A stretch of DNA of 31,090 nt from JBBDIO01 sp040880365 (GTDB lineage: Bacteria > Chloroflexota > Anaerolineae > Caldilineales > Caldilineaceae): contig JBBDIO010000145.1 in NCBI GenBank assembly GCA_040880365.1, positions 1 through 31,090 of the forward strand, given 5' to 3'. Made by a program: the position numbers and the translations under genes. Positions 1 through 7,407 of the stretch are shown one piece after another; within the stretch, counting starts at the first letter, position 1; each line of letters opens with the position of its first letter. The notes beneath the pieces are model-generated. The model was not told the origin of the DNA, ran no database searches, and saw only the letters and a list, made by a program, of their open reading frames with translations.

Positions 1-654
1 GCGATTCTGGGCGAGATCTACACCGATGTGGGCAATTGGCCCCAGGCCGAAACCTATCTGGAGCGCGCCCTGGCGATTGAGCCGCTGAACATCACGGCCT
101 TGCGCAATCGGGCCTTTTTGTTCGAAATGCGCGGTGATTATGAGGGCGCGGTAGAGTATTATCAAAAGGCGATCGAGGCCGCGCCCTATCGGTTTGATCT
201 CTATGTGGGGCTGGGTCGTCAATATCGTCTGGGTTTCCAGGATTTCGAGCGTGCCAACCAAGCCTATCAGCAGGCCGTGGATGTCTATGCTGCGCCGTTG
301 ACGCTGGCCGCCCTGGGCGATGGTCTGTACAATTCGGGCGATCATCTCCAGGCCGTGCGCGTTTTGCGCCAGGCAGTAGAATTGAACGACGAATATGGCC
401 CGGCACATGTCTATCTGGGCATGACGCTCTATGCCCGGCGCAATTTTGAAGACGCGGTCATCCATCTCGAACGCGGCATCGAACTGTTGGGCGACCGTGC
501 GCGCATCGAGCATTTTTACACGCTGGGTTTGGCCCATGTCTATAAAGAGCCGAGCGAATGTGACAAAGCCATCGTGTGGCTGGAAAAAGCCCGCGAGATT
601 GCCCCAAATTTCTCACCCATCCTGCAGGGGTTAGCCTCCTGCGGCGCCCTCTAA
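1..654 (+). CDS. Tetratricopeptide repeat protein (5' end outside window)
   Basis: The reading frame is open to the left edge: codons from base 1 already encode TPR-like sequence (AILGEIYTDVGNW), so the GTG at 28 is probably internal and the gene starts outside the window. About 217 residues are visible. Helix-turn-helix repeats of about 34 residues can be followed, with typical positions such as A-x-x-Y/F-x-x-A-L and repeated D/N-x-A-V-x-x-L-x-x-A/G-I-E motifs (for example EGAVEYYQKAIEAAP and EDAVIHLERGIEL). TPRs form a superhelical scaffold for protein-protein contacts; no catalytic domain is visible. The stop is TAA at 652-654. It lies 52 bases before an anion permease on the same strand, but nothing links the two functionally. 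The missing N-terminus could carry a membrane, kinase or other domain. Confidence 0.85.
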   Translation, partial: AILGEIYTDVGNWPQAETYLERALAIEPLNITALRNRAFLFEMRGDYEGAVEYYQKAIEAAPYRFDLYVGLGRQYRLGFQDFERANQAYQQAVDVYAAPLTLAALGDGLYNSGDHLQAVRVLRQAVELNDEYGPAHVYLGMTLYARRNFEDAVIHLERGIELLGDRARIEHFYTLGLAHVYKEPSECDKAIVWLEKAREIAPNFSPILQGLASCGAL

Positions 655-686
655 CCCGCGGGCGTAAGCCCTCCACCACCGAATTT

Positions 687-714
687 CAGGTAATGAGTTC
701 CAGGTAATGAGTCC
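687..714 (+). repeat. 14-bp tandem duplication carrying the permease start codon
   Basis: Two adjacent 14-base units (CAGGTAATGAGTTC at 687-700 and CAGGTAATGAGTCC at 701-714) differ at one base. Each contains an ATG. The ATG of the second copy (707) opens the long permease frame; the ATG of the first copy (693) reads M-S-S-R and stops at a TAA (705-707) whose last A is the first base of the second ATG, forming a TAATG junction. Confidence 0.9.
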
Positions 715-2350
715 ACAGCGTGCGCGTCTAAAATCTGAATTGCCGCGAAGGGCAGTCCTCAGCCCCTATCGTCGGCGTGGCGTCGAGGATGTAGATGTCC
801 CCGATACGGCCCCCGCCGAATCCGCTGAAGGGGCGCGAGGGAGCGAGGCCGGACGCGCGAGCGGCACCGCCGAACGCACCATGACCAGCAAGCGGCGTTT
901 GCAGCGGCGAGTCATCCCGTTGCAGGTGTTGCAGCAGCCGCTCCAGGCCAGTGTGCGCAAAGTCTTTGACCTGCGGCGTTTTCTCATTGTGATTGGGTTG
1001 ACGGTGGGGGTGCTCTTTCTGCCCGCGCCCGAAGGCTTGACGCCAGAGGCCCAGCGCGCGATTGCCCTCTTTGTCTTCACCGGCGCGCTGCTGGCATTGG
1101 AGCCTGCGCCCCTGCCGATTGCCGCGCTCATGGTGCCGATTGGCCAGGTTGCGCTGGAAATTGATACGGTCACCGGGGCATTTTTGCCCTTTGGCACGCC
1201 TGTCCTTTTTTTGATCCTGGGCAGCCTGTTTCTGGCCGAAGCCTTGAGCAAACACGGTCTCACGCGGCGCATGGCCCTGCAAACGATTGTGTGGAGCCGC
1301 GGCAGTCTGCCGGTTTTGCTATTTGGGATTATGGCGGGGGCGGGGCTGTTGAGCATGTGGGTTTTGAACACAGCAACCGCGGCGGTGCTCATTCCTGTGG
1401 CGATTACCATTGCCCAGCGTGTCCAGCCCCAGGAAAAAGCGCCCCAGGTGCTCCAGCTCTTGGTGCTGGGGATTGCCTATAGCACCAGTATCGGCGGCAT
1501 GGGCACCATTATGGGGTCGGGTGAAAATGCCATTGCCAGTGGGCAATTGGCGCGGGTGAGCGACTTTGGCTTTCTGGATTGGTTGGCCTATGGCCTGCCC
1601 ACGGTGTTGATTCTGGTGCCTCTGGCGTGGTTTTTGCTGACGCGGGTGGTGCGTGTCACCGATGCCCGTATTGATACGCTGCCCGCGCTGCGCGAGATTG
1701 TGAAGATGGGCGGGCTGCGCGGGTCCGAACGCGAAATTGTGCTGGTGCTGGGTGTATCGATTCTGCTGTGGCTGACCGGCTCGTGGATTGAAACCAGCCT
1801 GGGCCTGCCGGCTACGCTGTTGAGCAGTGTGGTGGTCGCCATCGGTGCGGTGGCGGTGCTTTCCATCGAAGAAATCATCGACTGGAATGACTTGAAAGGT
1901 GTGAACTGGGGCGTCTTTCTGGTGATTGGTGCAGGGCTTACCCTGGGCGATGCGCTGGATAAATCGGGGGCAAGTGCGTGGTTTGCCGGACAGCTCGCGC
2001 CTTTTCTCACGGGGATGCCCTATTTGCTGGTGCTGGCGATCCTCATCTTTGGCGGATTCATGATTACCCAGCTGATGAACAATGTGGCGGTAGGCGCAAT
2101 TATCGCGCCGGTGCTGATCACATTGGGGCAGGCAACCGGCATTCCGCCCGAACGGCTGGTGATTCCTGCGGTGATGGCGGTGGCGCTGGCGTTTGTGCTG
2201 CCGGCGGGTTCGGCCCGCATGACGTTGGTCGCGGTCACCGGGGTGGTGCCGCGCACAGTGATGGTGCGCGCCGGGCTTTTGGTGGGCTTGCCCTGTGCGG
2301 TGGTGATTCTGCTCTTTTACTATGGGCTAAGCCTGATTGGGCTGATCTAG
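707..2350 (+). CDS. DASS/SLC13-type anion permease (ion transporter superfamily)
   Basis: This is a 547-residue polytopic membrane protein with about 11-12 hydrophobic segments from residue 88 onward. Its internal duplication is characteristic of the divalent anion:Na+ symporter/ion transporter superfamily. The first re-entrant motif appears near residues 217-231 (MWVLNTATAAVLIPV, compare family MWxSNTATAAMxxPI), followed by SIGGMGTIMGSGENA around 259-273, and the second half has QLMNNVAVGAIIAPV near 455-469. Family members import dicarboxylates, sulfate or related anions with sodium; the substrate cannot be told from sequence, and the SNT signature is LNT here. The N-terminus has about 85 residues of Arg/Ala/Glu-rich extension before the first membrane span. 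An ATG at 881 is an alternative start but has no clear ribosome binding site, whereas 707 has AGG close by. A small Rossmann protein follows 50 bases downstream. Confidence 0.85.
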   Translation: MSPQRARLKSELPRRAVLSPYRRRGVEDVDVPDTAPAESAEGARGSEAGRASGTAERTMTSKRRLQRRVIPLQVLQQPLQASVRKVFDLRRFLIVIGLTVGVLFLPAPEGLTPEAQRAIALFVFTGALLALEPAPLPIAALMVPIGQVALEIDTVTGAFLPFGTPVLFLILGSLFLAEALSKHGLTRRMALQTIVWSRGSLPVLLFGIMAGAGLLSMWVLNTATAAVLIPVAITIAQRVQPQEKAPQVLQLLVLGIAYSTSIGGMGTIMGSGENAIASGQLARVSDFGFLDWLAYGLPTVLILVPLAWFLLTRVVRVTDARIDTLPALREIVKMGGLRGSEREIVLVLGVSILLWLTGSWIETSLGLPATLLSSVVVAIGAVAVLSIEEIIDWNDLKGVNWGVFLVIGAGLTLGDALDKSGASAWFAGQLAPFLTGMPYLLVLAILIFGGFMITQLMNNVAVGAIIAPVLITLGQATGIPPERLVIPAVMAVALAFVLPAGSARMTLVAVTGVVPRTVMVRAGLLVGLPCAVVILLFYYGLSLIGLI

Positions 2351-2400
2351 GGGTTTTGCTGGCGCATATTCGTTAATATTGGTGGAGAGGGAGAGAGACC

Positions 2401-2730
2401 ATGCGCGTATGGGTGGTAGGAGCCGGGCAGGCGGGCACGCAGACGATTCGGCAACTGCAAAAGAATGAGGATATTACCATTATTGTTAGCGATGCATCGA
2501 CCGCGCCCAGGGCGGTTACCGAGAAGGTGATCGAGGCGGTGGATTATGTGGAAACCGTATCGCCCGCCAATATCAATTCGCTGGGGCGGCGGATTCGCCC
2601 TGACCTGATTTTGATCGACCCGTCGGCAGAAGGCCGCAACCTGAGCGGTGTGACCGGCGCGGGCAATTTTATGCGGGCGCTTTCCAATGAAATTGCGTTG
2701 TCCAGCGATTATCCCTGTCTGATTTTATAG
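2401..2730 (+). CDS. Small Rossmann-fold (TrkA-N/RCK-like) nucleotide-binding protein
   Basis: The protein has 109 residues and starts with a beta strand and glycine-rich dinucleotide loop (MRVWVVGAGQAGTQ, GxGxxG with Ala substitutions), followed by alternating hydrophobic strands (ITIIVSD, LILIDPS). This matches the N-terminal half of a TrkA-N/RCK-type NAD-binding domain, but it is short and has no TrkA-C or catalytic domain. The start is supported by a strong purine-rich tract (GGAGAGGGAGAG) just upstream of the ATG. It sits directly downstream of the anion permease with 50 bases between, suggesting co-transcription. A role as a nucleotide-sensing regulator of the permease is an inference from the way RCK domains gate ion transporters. 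An orphan small NAD-binding protein of unrelated function is the alternative. Confidence 0.7.
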   Translation: MRVWVVGAGQAGTQTIRQLQKNEDITIIVSDASTAPRAVTEKVIEAVDYVETVSPANINSLGRRIRPDLILIDPSAEGRNLSGVTGAGNFMRALSNEIALSSDYPCLIL

Positions 2731-2747
2731 GCGATCTTTTCAGAATA

Positions 2748-2831
2748 GCAGGCGAATACCGGCAGGCGAATACCGGCAGGCGAATACCGGCAGGCGAATA
2801 CCGGCAGGTGAATACAGGCAGGTGAATACAG
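2748..2831 (+). repeat. Six-copy 14-bp tandem repeat array ahead of STAND ATPase
   Basis: Six head-to-tail 14-base units fill 84 of the 104 bases between two genes. Units 1-4 (2748-2803) are identical, GCAGGCGAATACCG; units 5-6 (2804-2831) are identical to each other, GCAGGTGAATACAG, differing from the first type at two positions. The array ends three bases before the start codon at 2835 (AGGTAATG), so the AGG repeated in each unit may serve as the Shine-Dalgarno element in the last copy. There are no spacers, so it is not a CRISPR array. Confidence 0.97.
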
Positions 2832-2834
2832 GTA

Positions 2835-5027
2835 ATGAGCGACGGCGAACAAACGTCTATTGCACGGCATAATCTGGGTCTCTATCGTCTCACCGGCTTT
2901 AGTGGGCGGCAGCGCGAGCTATTGCAGCTTCACGGCTGGCTGACCAGTGGGCCGGAACAGCCCGCGCTGGCAATTTCGGGCCGCCAGGGTGCAGGCAAGA
3001 CGACTCTGGCAACGGCCGCGGCCTGGAATCTGGTCTATCATTTCTCCGATGGCATCATCCGCGTGGGCGCGGCGGGCGTCACGCGCTTCCGCCTCTATGA
3101 TATTGTGCGGACGATGGATTCTATCTTCGGCACCACGCTCACGCGTATCAGTGAAGATCGCTGGGGCATCAGCATCCTCGAACAGCTCTATCGCCGTAAG
3201 CGGCTGCTGATTCTGGATGAGCTTTCGGGCGCGACCGCCGATGATCTCACCATTCTGGCCGATATTATCGGCCATCTCCACGACGCGGCAGGCCAATCGC
3301 GCATCCTGTTTATCGACCGCAACTTCAGCCCGGCGATTGCCGATTTGTGTCAGGCACACCATGTGCCCCTGGGGGGGCTGGATGCGGACGGCGTGGCGGA
3401 ATTTATTCGCAAGCGCGCACCCGATATGGTGCAGGCCGACGCATTGGCGCATGTGGATGCGCTGGCAAGCCTGACCGGGGGGCTGCCGTTTACGCTGCAA
3501 GTGGTATTGGGGTTATTGCTGGAATATCCCTGGGCCGAGTTGGCGCCTATGCTGGCCGGGATGGCTCACGAATCGGGGCGCGTGGATAGCGCCGATCTGG
3601 TCGCCTTTGCCGTGGAAAACCTGGCGATGGTTCACCCCCAGACCGGCCCCCTGTTGGATCGGCTGGTGAGCGCATCGGGGGGCGCATCGACCCAGGCCGT
3701 GCAGCGCATTTTCTGGGCCGAACTGGGGTCCACGCCCGAACTGGAGCGCACACTGGACGCCCTGCAAGCGCGCGGCCTGCTGGATCGGGATGTTTTTCAG
3801 GGGCGCATTGTGATGCATCCTCTGGTGCGCCAGTATATGGAACAGAACGCGGCTATGTTGGGCGAGGAGTGGGATCGCCGCCACGCGCAATATTATGTGG
3901 AAATGGCCGAGCACTATCAGATTGTGCCGATTGAACGCTGGCCCGAAATTGATGTGGAATGGGGCAATATCTATCGCGGGGCCGATTGGTGTACCGAGCG
4001 CATGGAACGCATTTGGCGACAGCCGGCGCTGGATGTGCTGGCCGACGAAGCGGTGGATGTCGATGGGTTGACGTTGCCGCCCGAACTGGCCGACAATCGG
4101 GACGATCTGCGCCTGACGCGCGACTATGCCCTGGCATTGGCCCACTATGCATTTTGGCGGCATCCGCCCGGTATTCTACGCTGGCTGGCCGCGGGCGCGG
4201 CCGCGTCGCTGGCTTTGGCCGATATGCGCGACTATGCGTGGCTGCAAATGAATATTGGGCGCCAGCTCTTTTTTGTGGGACAGGTGGATGACGCCATTCG
4301 CTGGCTACAGCGTGCTGCCCAGGTGTTTGATAGCCGCGATCTGCTGACCGAGTTGGCCTATGCCTATACGGACCTGGGCACATCGTATCGTGTGATCGAC
4401 CGCCCGCGCCAGGCGCTTGCCTATTTCCGCGCGGCGTTCGATTGTGTGGCGCAACTGGGCGATCAACGCGGCCTGACCACGGCGTTGATGAACCTGGGCA
4501 GTGCGTACTATGGTCTCAACGAGTTTGACCAGGCTCTGCGCGAGCATCGCAAGGCGTTGCGCATCGCCCTGCGCCACAGCCACCAGCAACAATGCGCCAG
4601 CATCTACAACAGCATGGGCCTGGCCATGGAAGGGCTGGAGCGCTATGCCGATGCGCAGCAAGCCTATGAACGCGCCTTGTCGCTCTTCCGCTATATCAAT
4701 GATGTCATCGGCATCAGCACCTGCTATAACAATCTGGGTTCGGTCGCCTATGCCCAGGGCGATTTTGACAAGGCCCTCACCTGGTACGAGCTGGATCTGG
4801 CCCTTTCGGAAACGCGGGGAACCTGGACGGATATGGCCGCGACGCTCCACAATCTGGGGCATGTGGCATTGGAACAGGGGCTTAGCGAACGCGCGCTGGC
4901 CTATTTTATGCAAAGCCGGGAACTCTATGCCGCGTTTGATTTGGAAGATTATATGCACGAAGAACAGTCGATGATCGACTACATCCACACCGCCTACAAG
5001 GTGGGCGAACCGGCTAGCGCAAACTGA
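2835..5027 (+). CDS. STAND-class NTPase with C-terminal TPR repeats
   Basis: The 730-residue protein has an AP-ATPase/NB-ARC-like nucleotide-binding module and a TPR sensor region. Walker A is GRQGAGKTT at residues 49-57, Walker B is RLLILDE at 123-129, a further strand with RILFIDR follows at 156-162, and the NB-ARC-type GGLP motif is at 215-218. A winged-helix/helical linker occupies roughly 250-350, and at least five TPR units run from about 500 to 710 (for example AYTDLGTSYRVIDRPRQALAYF and CYNNLGSVAYAQGDFDKALTWY). STAND proteins act as nucleotide-driven switches that oligomerise on ligand binding. Most bacterial ones carry an effector domain (DNA-binding HTH, protease, nuclease, TIR) at the N-terminus; here the ATPase starts almost at residue 20 and no effector is visible. 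The start ATG follows the 14-bp repeat array. No partner effector gene is adjacent. Confidence 0.88.
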   Translation: MSDGEQTSIARHNLGLYRLTGFSGRQRELLQLHGWLTSGPEQPALAISGRQGAGKTTLATAAAWNLVYHFSDGIIRVGAAGVTRFRLYDIVRTMDSIFGTTLTRISEDRWGISILEQLYRRKRLLILDELSGATADDLTILADIIGHLHDAAGQSRILFIDRNFSPAIADLCQAHHVPLGGLDADGVAEFIRKRAPDMVQADALAHVDALASLTGGLPFTLQVVLGLLLEYPWAELAPMLAGMAHESGRVDSADLVAFAVENLAMVHPQTGPLLDRLVSASGGASTQAVQRIFWAELGSTPELERTLDALQARGLLDRDVFQGRIVMHPLVRQYMEQNAAMLGEEWDRRHAQYYVEMAEHYQIVPIERWPEIDVEWGNIYRGADWCTERMERIWRQPALDVLADEAVDVDGLTLPPELADNRDDLRLTRDYALALAHYAFWRHPPGILRWLAAGAAASLALADMRDYAWLQMNIGRQLFFVGQVDDAIRWLQRAAQVFDSRDLLTELAYAYTDLGTSYRVIDRPRQALAYFRAAFDCVAQLGDQRGLTTALMNLGSAYYGLNEFDQALREHRKALRIALRHSHQQQCASIYNSMGLAMEGLERYADAQQAYERALSLFRYINDVIGISTCYNNLGSVAYAQGDFDKALTWYELDLALSETRGTWTDMAATLHNLGHVALEQGLSERALAYFMQSRELYAAFDLEDYMHEEQSMIDYIHTAYKVGEPASAN

Positions 5028-5045
5028 TGTGGTGAGTAAGCGCGC

Positions 5046-5081
5046 GGCCCGTTCTATAGTCCCGGCCAATTCTACAGTCTC
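5046..5081. repeat. 18-bp imperfect tandem duplication between convergent genes
   Basis: Two 18-base units (GGCCCGTTCTATAGTCCC at 5046-5063, GGCCAATTCTACAGTCTC at 5064-5081) are followed by a third partial GGCTAA that runs into the stop codon of the convergent lipoprotein gene. It fills most of the 56-base gap between two gene ends. There is no convincing hairpin or T-run. Confidence 0.75.
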
Positions 5082-5083
5082 GG

Positions 5084-5719
5084 CTAATGGTCGTGCGCTT
5101 CGGCAGAATCCTCTCCAGCATTCCCAGAGGCGTCCCGGTCTGGCTCGCCGACCATAACCGTCGCGACCAGCGTCTCGCGCACGGGCGTGCCCGCCGCGTT
5201 TGATTCCAGGTGCAGGGTCAGCTCTATGCTCTCGCCCACGGTCAACGCTTCTCCCAGATTGATGAGCATCAAATGCAGGCCGCCGGGCTGGAACTGAACG
5301 TTGCCCTGGGGCGGGATGGTGACGCCATCGGGTAGATGTTGCATGCGCATGATGCCATTGTCGGCCACGGTTTCGTGGATTTCGACTGTGGCGGCGGCGG
5401 AGCTTGCGGCGGACACCAGCTGCACAGGCACATCTCGCCCATTGGTCAGGGTGAGGTAGATTGCGCCATTGCCACCTACCAGGGGCGCGGGGCGCGCCAG
5501 TGCTGCGACAATCGTCACTGCGTTGGGCACGGGCGTGGGTAAGACGGGAGGTATGGGTGTCGGCGACTGTGACCAGGGTGCGGTACAGGCGCTCAAGAGG
5601 AGCAACAGGCCCAGCGCGGCCATGCGCCACCGCCACGGGCGCTTCCGATTTTGGGGGATGATTACCGCGTGGATGGGTGTTGCCCCGCGCTTTAATAAGG
5701 TGTGTGCATAGCGGCTCAT
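5084..5719 (-). CDS. PCuAC-domain copper chaperone lipoprotein
   Basis: The protein of 211 residues has a basic N-terminus, a hydrophobic segment (34-43) and a lipobox LSAC with Cys45, so it should be lipid-anchored outside the membrane. A Pro/Thr-rich linker precedes a cupredoxin-like PCuAC domain (about 66-190). The Cu(I) ligand pattern of this family is present: His115, Met124/Met126, and His149-x-Met151, fitting H(M)x~10Mx~21HxM. The tail is Asp/His rich (EAHDH). PCuAC proteins hand copper to the CuA/CuB sites of cytochrome oxidase or buffer periplasmic copper. The start at 5719 was chosen because it forms an ATGA overlap with the stop of the upstream YtkA-like gene; an upstream in-frame ATG at 5812 would add 31 residues that overlap that gene. 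The two genes are therefore translationally coupled. Confidence 0.87.
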   Translation of the reverse strand: MSRYAHTLLKRGATPIHAVIIPQNRKRPWRWRMAALGLLLLLSACTAPWSQSPTPIPPVLPTPVPNAVTIVAALARPAPLVGGNGAIYLTLTNGRDVPVQLVSAASSAAATVEIHETVADNGIMRMQHLPDGVTIPPQGNVQFQPGGLHLMLINLGEALTVGESIELTLHLESNAAGTPVRETLVATVMVGEPDRDASGNAGEDSAEAHDH

Positions 5720-6216
5720 GGAATATCCAGCCCTTCCTGACGCACACCGATTTCGATCTGTTCCTGATATTCGTGCCCGTCGGCGGTGGTCACAAAGACG
5801 CTGATGATCCAATCGCCCAGCATACTGAATTCGAAGGGCACCCGATAGATGCCGTCAACCGTGTGGGACGTGGGTGCGCTGATGACGGGAATCATGCCTG
5901 CGTGGTTCATATCACCTTCCAGGCGCACGCTGGCGTCGGTGATGGGTGTGCCGTCGCCGCGTTGCACGCGCACAGCCAGCGTGCCCCCCTCTTGTTGATC
6001 GGGTGGCAGCAGGCTCACTTGCAGCGTCGCCTCAGATGCCGGAGCATCTGCGCCTGCCGGGGGGGCGGTTGATGTATCCGTAGGCGCGGAAGCCGTATCG
6101 TCTCCGCACGCGCCCAGTAGCCCCAGTAACAGCAGTCCCAGCAACAGGTGGGCGATGTGCTGATAGGATATACGGCGCTGCGCAATTAGTCTGTTTGTCG
6201 TGTTGGTCAAATACAT
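5716..6216 (-). CDS. YtkA/FixH-like domain lipoprotein
   Basis: The protein has 166 residues. Residues 20-37 form a lipoprotein signal with lipobox LGAC (Cys37), followed by an Ala/Thr/Pro linker and an Ig-like beta-sandwich domain (about 63-155). The domain shows the YtkA hallmark: DMNHAGM at 102-108, then V-D-G-I-Y-R (119-125) and S-M-L-G-D-W (131-136), corresponding to the family pattern of a His/Met-containing loop followed by GxYxaxxxfxmxGxW. YtkA-like domains occur with copper and oxidase-biogenesis proteins, which fits the PCuAC gene that overlaps its 3' end by four bases (ATGA). The exact role is unknown; binding of Cu through His105 and the flanking Met residues is an inference. It is transcribed divergently from the amino acid ABC transporter. 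Confidence 0.8.
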   Translation of the reverse strand: MYLTNTTNRLIAQRRISYQHIAHLLLGLLLLGLLGACGDDTASAPTDTSTAPPAGADAPASEATLQVSLLPPDQQEGGTLAVRVQRGDGTPITDASVRLEGDMNHAGMIPVISAPTSHTVDGIYRVPFEFSMLGDWIISVFVTTADGHEYQEQIEIGVRQEGLDIP

Positions 6217-6348
6217 ATACCTATTTCCTCTGGCTCAAATGCTTTACTGGCCGAATCTACACAGGATCTTTTCCAGTCTACCGCGTCTTGAGTTTGTGAG
6301 ATAGTCTATGCTTGACCAATTTGCCACTTGTGCGGATAATCTTTCCGC

Positions 6349-6376
6349 ATAGTCTGTACTTGATAGTCTGTACTTG
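6349..6376 (+). repeat. 14-bp perfect tandem duplication upstream of SBP gene
   Basis: ATAGTCTGTACTTG occurs twice in direct succession (6349-6362, 6363-6376). A third copy with two changes, ATAGTCTATGCTTG, is at 6301-6314. The pair lies about 100 bases before the start of the substrate-binding protein gene. Confidence 0.93.
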
Positions 6377-6424
6377 TCTTTTGTGTGTTGGGTTGGGCAG
6401 TCTGTACATAGCCCAATCCGCAGT

Positions 6425-6455
6425 TTGATCCAGAATTCAGAAATGTCCATATATT
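6425..6455 (+). promoter_or_regulatory. Possible sigma-70-like promoter for the SBP gene
   Basis: TTGATC at 6425-6430 and TATATT at 6450-6455 resemble -35 and -10 elements with a 19-base spacer, in the AT-richest stretch directly before the ribosome binding site AAGGAG and the start codon at 6478. The spacer is two bases longer than optimal and the match is partial. Confidence 0.3.
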
Positions 6456-6477
6456 ATTACTTCAAGGAGAAATCGCG

Positions 6478-7347
6478 TTGAAAATTCGTCAATTGCTGAT
6501 TGTTCTATTAGGTAGCGTAGCGTTGGTCATATTGGCAGCCTGTGCGCCGGTTGCCGCACCGACGAGCGGCGGTGAACAACCGACCGCGGCCCAACCGTGC
6601 AATGAAATCACCCCCGGTGAAGTGGACGGCGCACCCGATCTGCAAGGCTGTATTCTGCGCATCGCGGTGGAAAACGCCTATCAGCCTTTCAACTTCATCG
6701 ACCCCGATACGGGTGAGGCAGTGGGCTATGACTATGACGTCTTTGGCGAAATCTGCGAACGCGTCAATTGCCAGACCGAATTTGTGGAAACCAGCTGGGA
6801 CGCGATGGTCGCTGTGATGGGCGGCGAAGGCAGCTTCGAGACGTTCGATGTGGCCGCAGACGGGATCACCATCACCGAAGAGCGTGCCCAGAACGTAGAT
6901 TTTTCTCTGCCCTATGTGACTTCCAGTCAGGTTTTGCTGGTGCGCATTGATGAAGATCGCTTTGTGGAACCTGAAGAATTTGCCGCCGATCCGGAACTGC
7001 TCATCGGCACGCAGTTGGGGACTACCAACTACGATGCCAGCCTGGCGCTGGTGGGTGAAGACCGGGTGATTGCCTATGACCAGTTTGGCACCGCGGTGCA
7101 AGCAGTGGTCAACGGCGATGTGGACGCGGTGATGATCGACAACGTGGCAGGCATCGGCTATGTGGGCGCCAATTCTGAATTGCTCAAGGTATCCGGCGCG
7201 GCCGTGGAAAGCGAAGAACTGGGCTTCATTCTGGGCCAGGGCAGCCCCCTGGTTGCGCCCATCAACTATGCGCTGGAAAGCATGGATGCCGACGGCACAT
7301 TGGCCGATCTGCGCATCGGATGGTTTGAACCCGAAGAAGAGGAATAA
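6478..7347 (+). CDS. Polar amino acid ABC transporter substrate-binding lipoprotein
   Basis: The gene starts with TTG, chosen because AAGGAG lies seven bases upstream and the translation begins with a normal lipoprotein signal (MKIRQLLIVLLGSVALVILAAC, lipobox LAAC, Cys22). The 289-residue product has the family 3 periplasmic binding fold: a first lobe beginning LRIAVENAYQPFNF, the G-Y-D-Y-D-V-F segment with E-I-C-E-R, the FD...DGITITEER-x-x-N-V-D-F-S-x-P-Y signature near residues 125-146, and the hinge and second lobe (IGTQLGTTNYD). This signature is typical of binding proteins for polar or basic amino acids and related solutes. The ligand specificity cannot be read off. It is followed by a strong hairpin and then the cognate permease. 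Confidence 0.92.
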   Translation: MKIRQLLIVLLGSVALVILAACAPVAAPTSGGEQPTAAQPCNEITPGEVDGAPDLQGCILRIAVENAYQPFNFIDPDTGEAVGYDYDVFGEICERVNCQTEFVETSWDAMVAVMGGEGSFETFDVAADGITITEERAQNVDFSLPYVTSSQVLLVRIDEDRFVEPEEFAADPELLIGTQLGTTNYDASLALVGEDRVIAYDQFGTAVQAVVNGDVDAVMIDNVAGIGYVGANSELLKVSGAAVESEELGFILGQGSPLVAPINYALESMDADGTLADLRIGWFEPEEEE

Positions 7348-7407
7348 CCCCGCGTTGGGGTGTAGATAGTCATTCCCCTGTGGCAGTGCGCCGCGGGGCA
7401 CCGAGCA

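Larger units (their letters stand above)
6217..6477. other. AT-richer divergent intergenic region with repeats
   Basis: This 261-base spacer separates the copper lipoprotein genes (-) from the amino acid transporter (+) and is visibly richer in A/T than the coding DNA. It holds copies of an ATAGTCTRTRCTTG-type element at 6301-6314, 6349-6362 and 6363-6376, a related CAGTCTGTACATAG around 6399-6412, and a small hairpin GCGGA/TCCGC at 6332-6348. The element could be an operator repeated for a regulator or only a local duplication. A small minus-strand open frame (6244-6450) overlaps these repeats, has no domain, and is not accepted as a gene. Confidence 0.6.

Noticed and set aside
2748..2831. 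CRISPR-like array
   Set aside because: Units are directly adjacent with no spacers and are only 14 bases long; there are no cas genes.
4305..5747. 480-codon minus-strand frame
   Set aside because: It is antisense to the STAND-TPR gene and out of frame with the PCuAC gene; its composition is that of a mirror frame in GC-rich DNA.
6244..6450. Small minus-strand open frame of 68 codons
   Set aside because: It lies over the repeat-rich divergent promoter region, shows no domain and is likely chance.
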